Assembly: GCF_040610475.1 (NCBI RefSeq)
Contig: NZ_JBEXMJ010000002.1
Coordinates: 155,541-219,540 of the forward strand
DNA length: 64,000 nucleotides
Source: Actinopolymorpha sp. NPDC004070
GTDB taxonomy: Bacteria > Actinomycetota > Actinomycetes > Propionibacteriales > Actinopolymorphaceae
Direction: 5' to 3'
Of this stretch, positions 62,655 to 64,000 are shown one piece after another. The notes under the pieces are model-generated. The model was not told the DNA's origin, did not search any database, and was given only the letters and a program-made list of their open reading frames with translations. How positions within the stretch are numbered: position 1 is the first letter of the stretch; each line of letters starts with the position of its first letter. The translations under genes were made by a program, and so were the position numbers.

Positions 62655-62740
62655 TAGTGCACTCTGTTGTTCGAGACGTCAAAGCAGGACATCGGAAGGG
62701 GTTACGTGTCCTCGTTGCTTGTGGTGCACTAGGACGTCAG
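62655..62740. promoter_or_regulatory. Divergent control region with repeated operator-like words
   Basis: GTGCACT occurs at 62657-62663 and 62724-62730. GACGTC occurs at 62675-62680 and 62733-62738. AGGACA...TGTCCT forms an inverted repeat over about 62686-62711. The region lies between the excisionase (minus) and GntR (plus) genes, so it probably holds both promoters and the GntR operators. Confidence 0.55.
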
Positions 62741-62771
62741 AGTGCGCAGAGCAGAAGGAGACTGCCCGGCG

Positions 62772-63170
62772 ATGGCCAACTGGTCAGGTGAACCCGCCTA
62801 CAAGCAGGTGGCGGAGGGACTACGGGCACGGATCCGGGACGGCCGGCTCAAGGTCGGGGCTCAGCTACCGTCGATCGCCGACCTGATGCACGAGTACGAG
62901 GTGTCCATCACCGTGGTGCGGATGGCGCTCAGCGAGCTGCGTAGTGAAGGCCTGATCGACAGCCACCAGGGCAAGGGCAGCTTCGTACGCGCGGAGCCGT
63001 CGGCGGAGACGAAGACTCCTCCACCGTCCCCGGAGTTCGCCGCGATCATGCAGCATCTCGACCAGGTGCACGACGACGTCCGCCGCCTGGGTGACCGGCT
63101 GGACCATCTGGAGAAGTTCGTTCAGGGCGAAGACAAACCCGCGAAGCGATCGCGTCGACCCTCTTCCTGA
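62772..63170 (+). CDS. GntR-family regulator of the conjugative element
   Basis: 132 residues from ATG 62772. The winged helix is at residues 7-72: PAYKQVAEGLRARIRDGRLK, LPSIADLMHEYEVSITVVRM, SEGLIDSHQGKGSFVRAE. There is no effector-binding (UTRA) domain. The C-terminus is a short coiled coil (HLDQVHDDVRRLGDRLDHLE). It resembles KorSA-type repressors that keep AICE replication and transfer genes silent. It is divergent from the operon it would control. Confidence 0.85.
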   Translation: MANWSGEPAYKQVAEGLRARIRDGRLKVGAQLPSIADLMHEYEVSITVVRMALSELRSEGLIDSHQGKGSFVRAEPSAETKTPPPSPEFAAIMQHLDQVHDDVRRLGDRLDHLEKFVQGEDKPAKRSRRPSS

Positions 63171-63243
63171 GCTCGCCGGTTTCCTCCACCAGTGACTCCA
63201 GTCCAACCTCAAGCAACCTGCGTTCGGTCTCCGTAAGTGCCAT
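63046..63243 (-). CDS. Possible small coiled-coil protein antisense to the GntR gene end
   Basis: 65 residues from ATG 63243 (GGAGG 8 nt upstream): ALTETERRLLEVGLESLVEE then TGELRKRVDAIASRV, a good amphipathic helix. The rest is Arg/Gly/Pro-rich and lies opposite the coding strand of the GntR gene. The first 25 codons are outside that gene and look coding. The remainder may be a shadow, so the call is tentative. Confidence 0.35.
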   Translation of the reverse strand: MALTETERRLLEVGLESLVEETGELRKRVDAIASRVCLRPERTSPDGPAGHPGGGRRRAPGRDAA

Positions 63244-63381
63244 GATCCGGCCTCCGCGCGACGCCGTCCGCAAGCCACAAGGTCCTGGGGGCGGCAGCTC
63301 TGGTCCCCGATGATCAGTAGCGTTCCCGGTGGAGCCGGAATGGTCCAATAACCATTACTCATACCGACCGCGACGGCGACC

Positions 63382-64000
63382 TCACGGCTGGTTGACGGTC
63401 ACCTCGTACTGGTCGCCGACCAGGCGTTCGAGGGCAGAGTTCTCGGGTTGCCAGCCCAGGTCAGAGCGGATCTTCGTGGTGTCCGCTGTCAGCACCGGGG
63501 CTTCCGCGCCGTACGCCTGCTGGTGCCGGACGGCCACCAGACGACCAGTCACACTCTCGGCGACGCGAACGATGTCCAGCACACTCGCCGGGGTAGCTCC
63601 GACGTTGTAGACCTCGTGCCTACCCGGATCGGCTGCCTGCAGTGCAAGCGCCACGGCACGGGCGATGTCACGGACGTGGACGAAGTCGCGAATGGCGGTG
63701 CCGTCGCCGTTGACGACCAGCTCGTTCTCGCGGCCGGCCGCGACCGCCGCGACTTTCGGGATTACACGGGTGAGGTCGGGGTCGGCGCGTCCACCCGCTG
63801 CGCCGGCGGCGTTGAACAGACGCAGCGTCGTCGCCCCGAGCGCACCGGTCGCCGCCTGCCAGCCGATCAGGTCCTCCGCCGCCACCTTGGACGCTGGGTA
63901 CGGGTTCATCGGGGCCAGAGGCGTGGCCTCGTCGATGGGCTGCTTCGCCGGCGTTCCGTACACAGCCGCGGTCGAGCTGAAGACGAGCCGCGCGGGCGTG
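63382..64000 (-). CDS. NAD-dependent epimerase, UDP-glucose 4-epimerase-like (partial)
   Basis: The C-terminal 205 residues of an extended short-chain dehydrogenase; the start lies beyond the right edge. LVFSSTAAVYGTP has the catalytic Ser/Thr. YPASKVAAEDLIGW has Tyr-x-x-x-Lys. LRLFNAAGAAGGRADPDLTR and GDGTAIRDFVHVRDIARAVA are the usual GalE landmarks, and the end has LGWQPENSALERLV. It probably interconverts nucleotide sugars (UDP-glucose/UDP-galactose type). The product cannot be fixed without the N-terminus. It marks chromosomal DNA right of the conjugative element. Confidence 0.88.
   Translation of the reverse strand, partial: TPARLVFSSTAAVYGTPAKQPIDEATPLAPMNPYPASKVAAEDLIGWQAATGALGATTLRLFNAAGAAGGRADPDLTRVIPKVAAVAAGRENELVVNGDGTAIRDFVHVRDIARAVALALQAADPGRHEVYNVGATPASVLDIVRVAESVTGRLVAVRHQQAYGAEAPVLTADTTKIRSDLGWQPENSALERLVGDQYEVTVNQP

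Larger units (their letters stand above)
46923..63243. mobile_element. Actinomycete integrative and conjugative element (AICE), probably defective
   Basis: The gene order is GntR repressor, excisionase, WhiB, DUF2637, Spd-like proteins, TraB-type pump, and prim-pol replication gene. It is the standard AICE module, nearly all on one strand with 4-nt overlaps. The replication gene is frameshifted, and a Tn554-like module sits beside it. No dedicated integrase or intact tRNA attachment site is visible. Outer borders are approximate; the two plus-strand genes at 45.4-46.8 kb may also belong to it. Confidence 0.75.

Noticed and set aside
22101..63243. One single mobile element covering island and conjugative genes
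   Set aside because: The tRNA fragments bound only 22.1-35.6 kb, the conjugative module has its own compact operon, and no repeat joins the outer ends.

Overview
The window is high-GC actinobacterial DNA: GTG starts are common, genes overlap by 4 nt, and there are WhiB and DUF2637 genes and a CUT1 sugar transporter with no ATPase of its own. An Actinopolymorpha- or Kribbella-like relative is possible, but nothing here fixes the genus. Three kinds of DNA are joined: metabolic core (1-22 kb), a defence-gene and insertion-sequence island (22-44.7 kb), and an integrated conjugative element of the actinomycete type, AICE (about 45-63.2 kb). A UDP-glucose-4-epimerase-like gene runs off the right edge.

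1-22 kb: the tail of a Ser/Thr kinase; an arabinoside-utilisation operon (GH51 arabinofuranosidase, binding lipoprotein, two permeases); an ArsR/SRPBCC pair; a three-subunit molybdenum hydroxylase; a phospholipase-D-like protein; a zinc alcohol dehydrogenase; an acyl-CoA synthetase; a phosphoribosyltransferase/erythromycin-esterase hybrid; and a secreted PGRP-type amidase. Between these lie several genes that lost an internal segment (GNAT, MocR-type regulator, methyltransferase, TTHB210/DUF5602, DUF3592). A 250-bp cassette with a tiny membrane protein gene occurs at 16.5 kb and again at 27.0 kb.

22.1-35.6 kb: two 3' tRNA-Ser fragments in the same orientation bound an AT-richer island with a YefM/RelE toxin-antitoxin pair, a PD-(D/E)XK nuclease-like protein divergent from a coiled-coil protein, a CoiA-like nuclease broken at an 11-C run, an sce7726/beta-protein convergent pair, an integrase C-terminal remnant and an Mrr-type endonuclease. 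Just beyond, an IS110 sits inside an IS481 that sits inside a DUF4062-like gene. Next come a 1284-residue nuclease-like protein and a HTH-ImmA metallopeptidase with a coupled partner.

45-63.2 kb: the conjugative element, mostly on the minus strand. From the control end leftward: GntR regulator (divergent), excisionase, WhiB, DUF2637, small transfer and spread membrane proteins, an FtsK/TraB DNA pump, more small proteins, and a primase-polymerase replication gene. The replication region carries a Tn554-like tnpA-tnpB pair lying next to a primase-polymerase N-terminal fragment and overlapping the start of the second primase-polymerase gene. That second gene has two compensating frameshifts that miscode its P-loop region, so the element is probably defective. 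No separate AICE integrase is visible.
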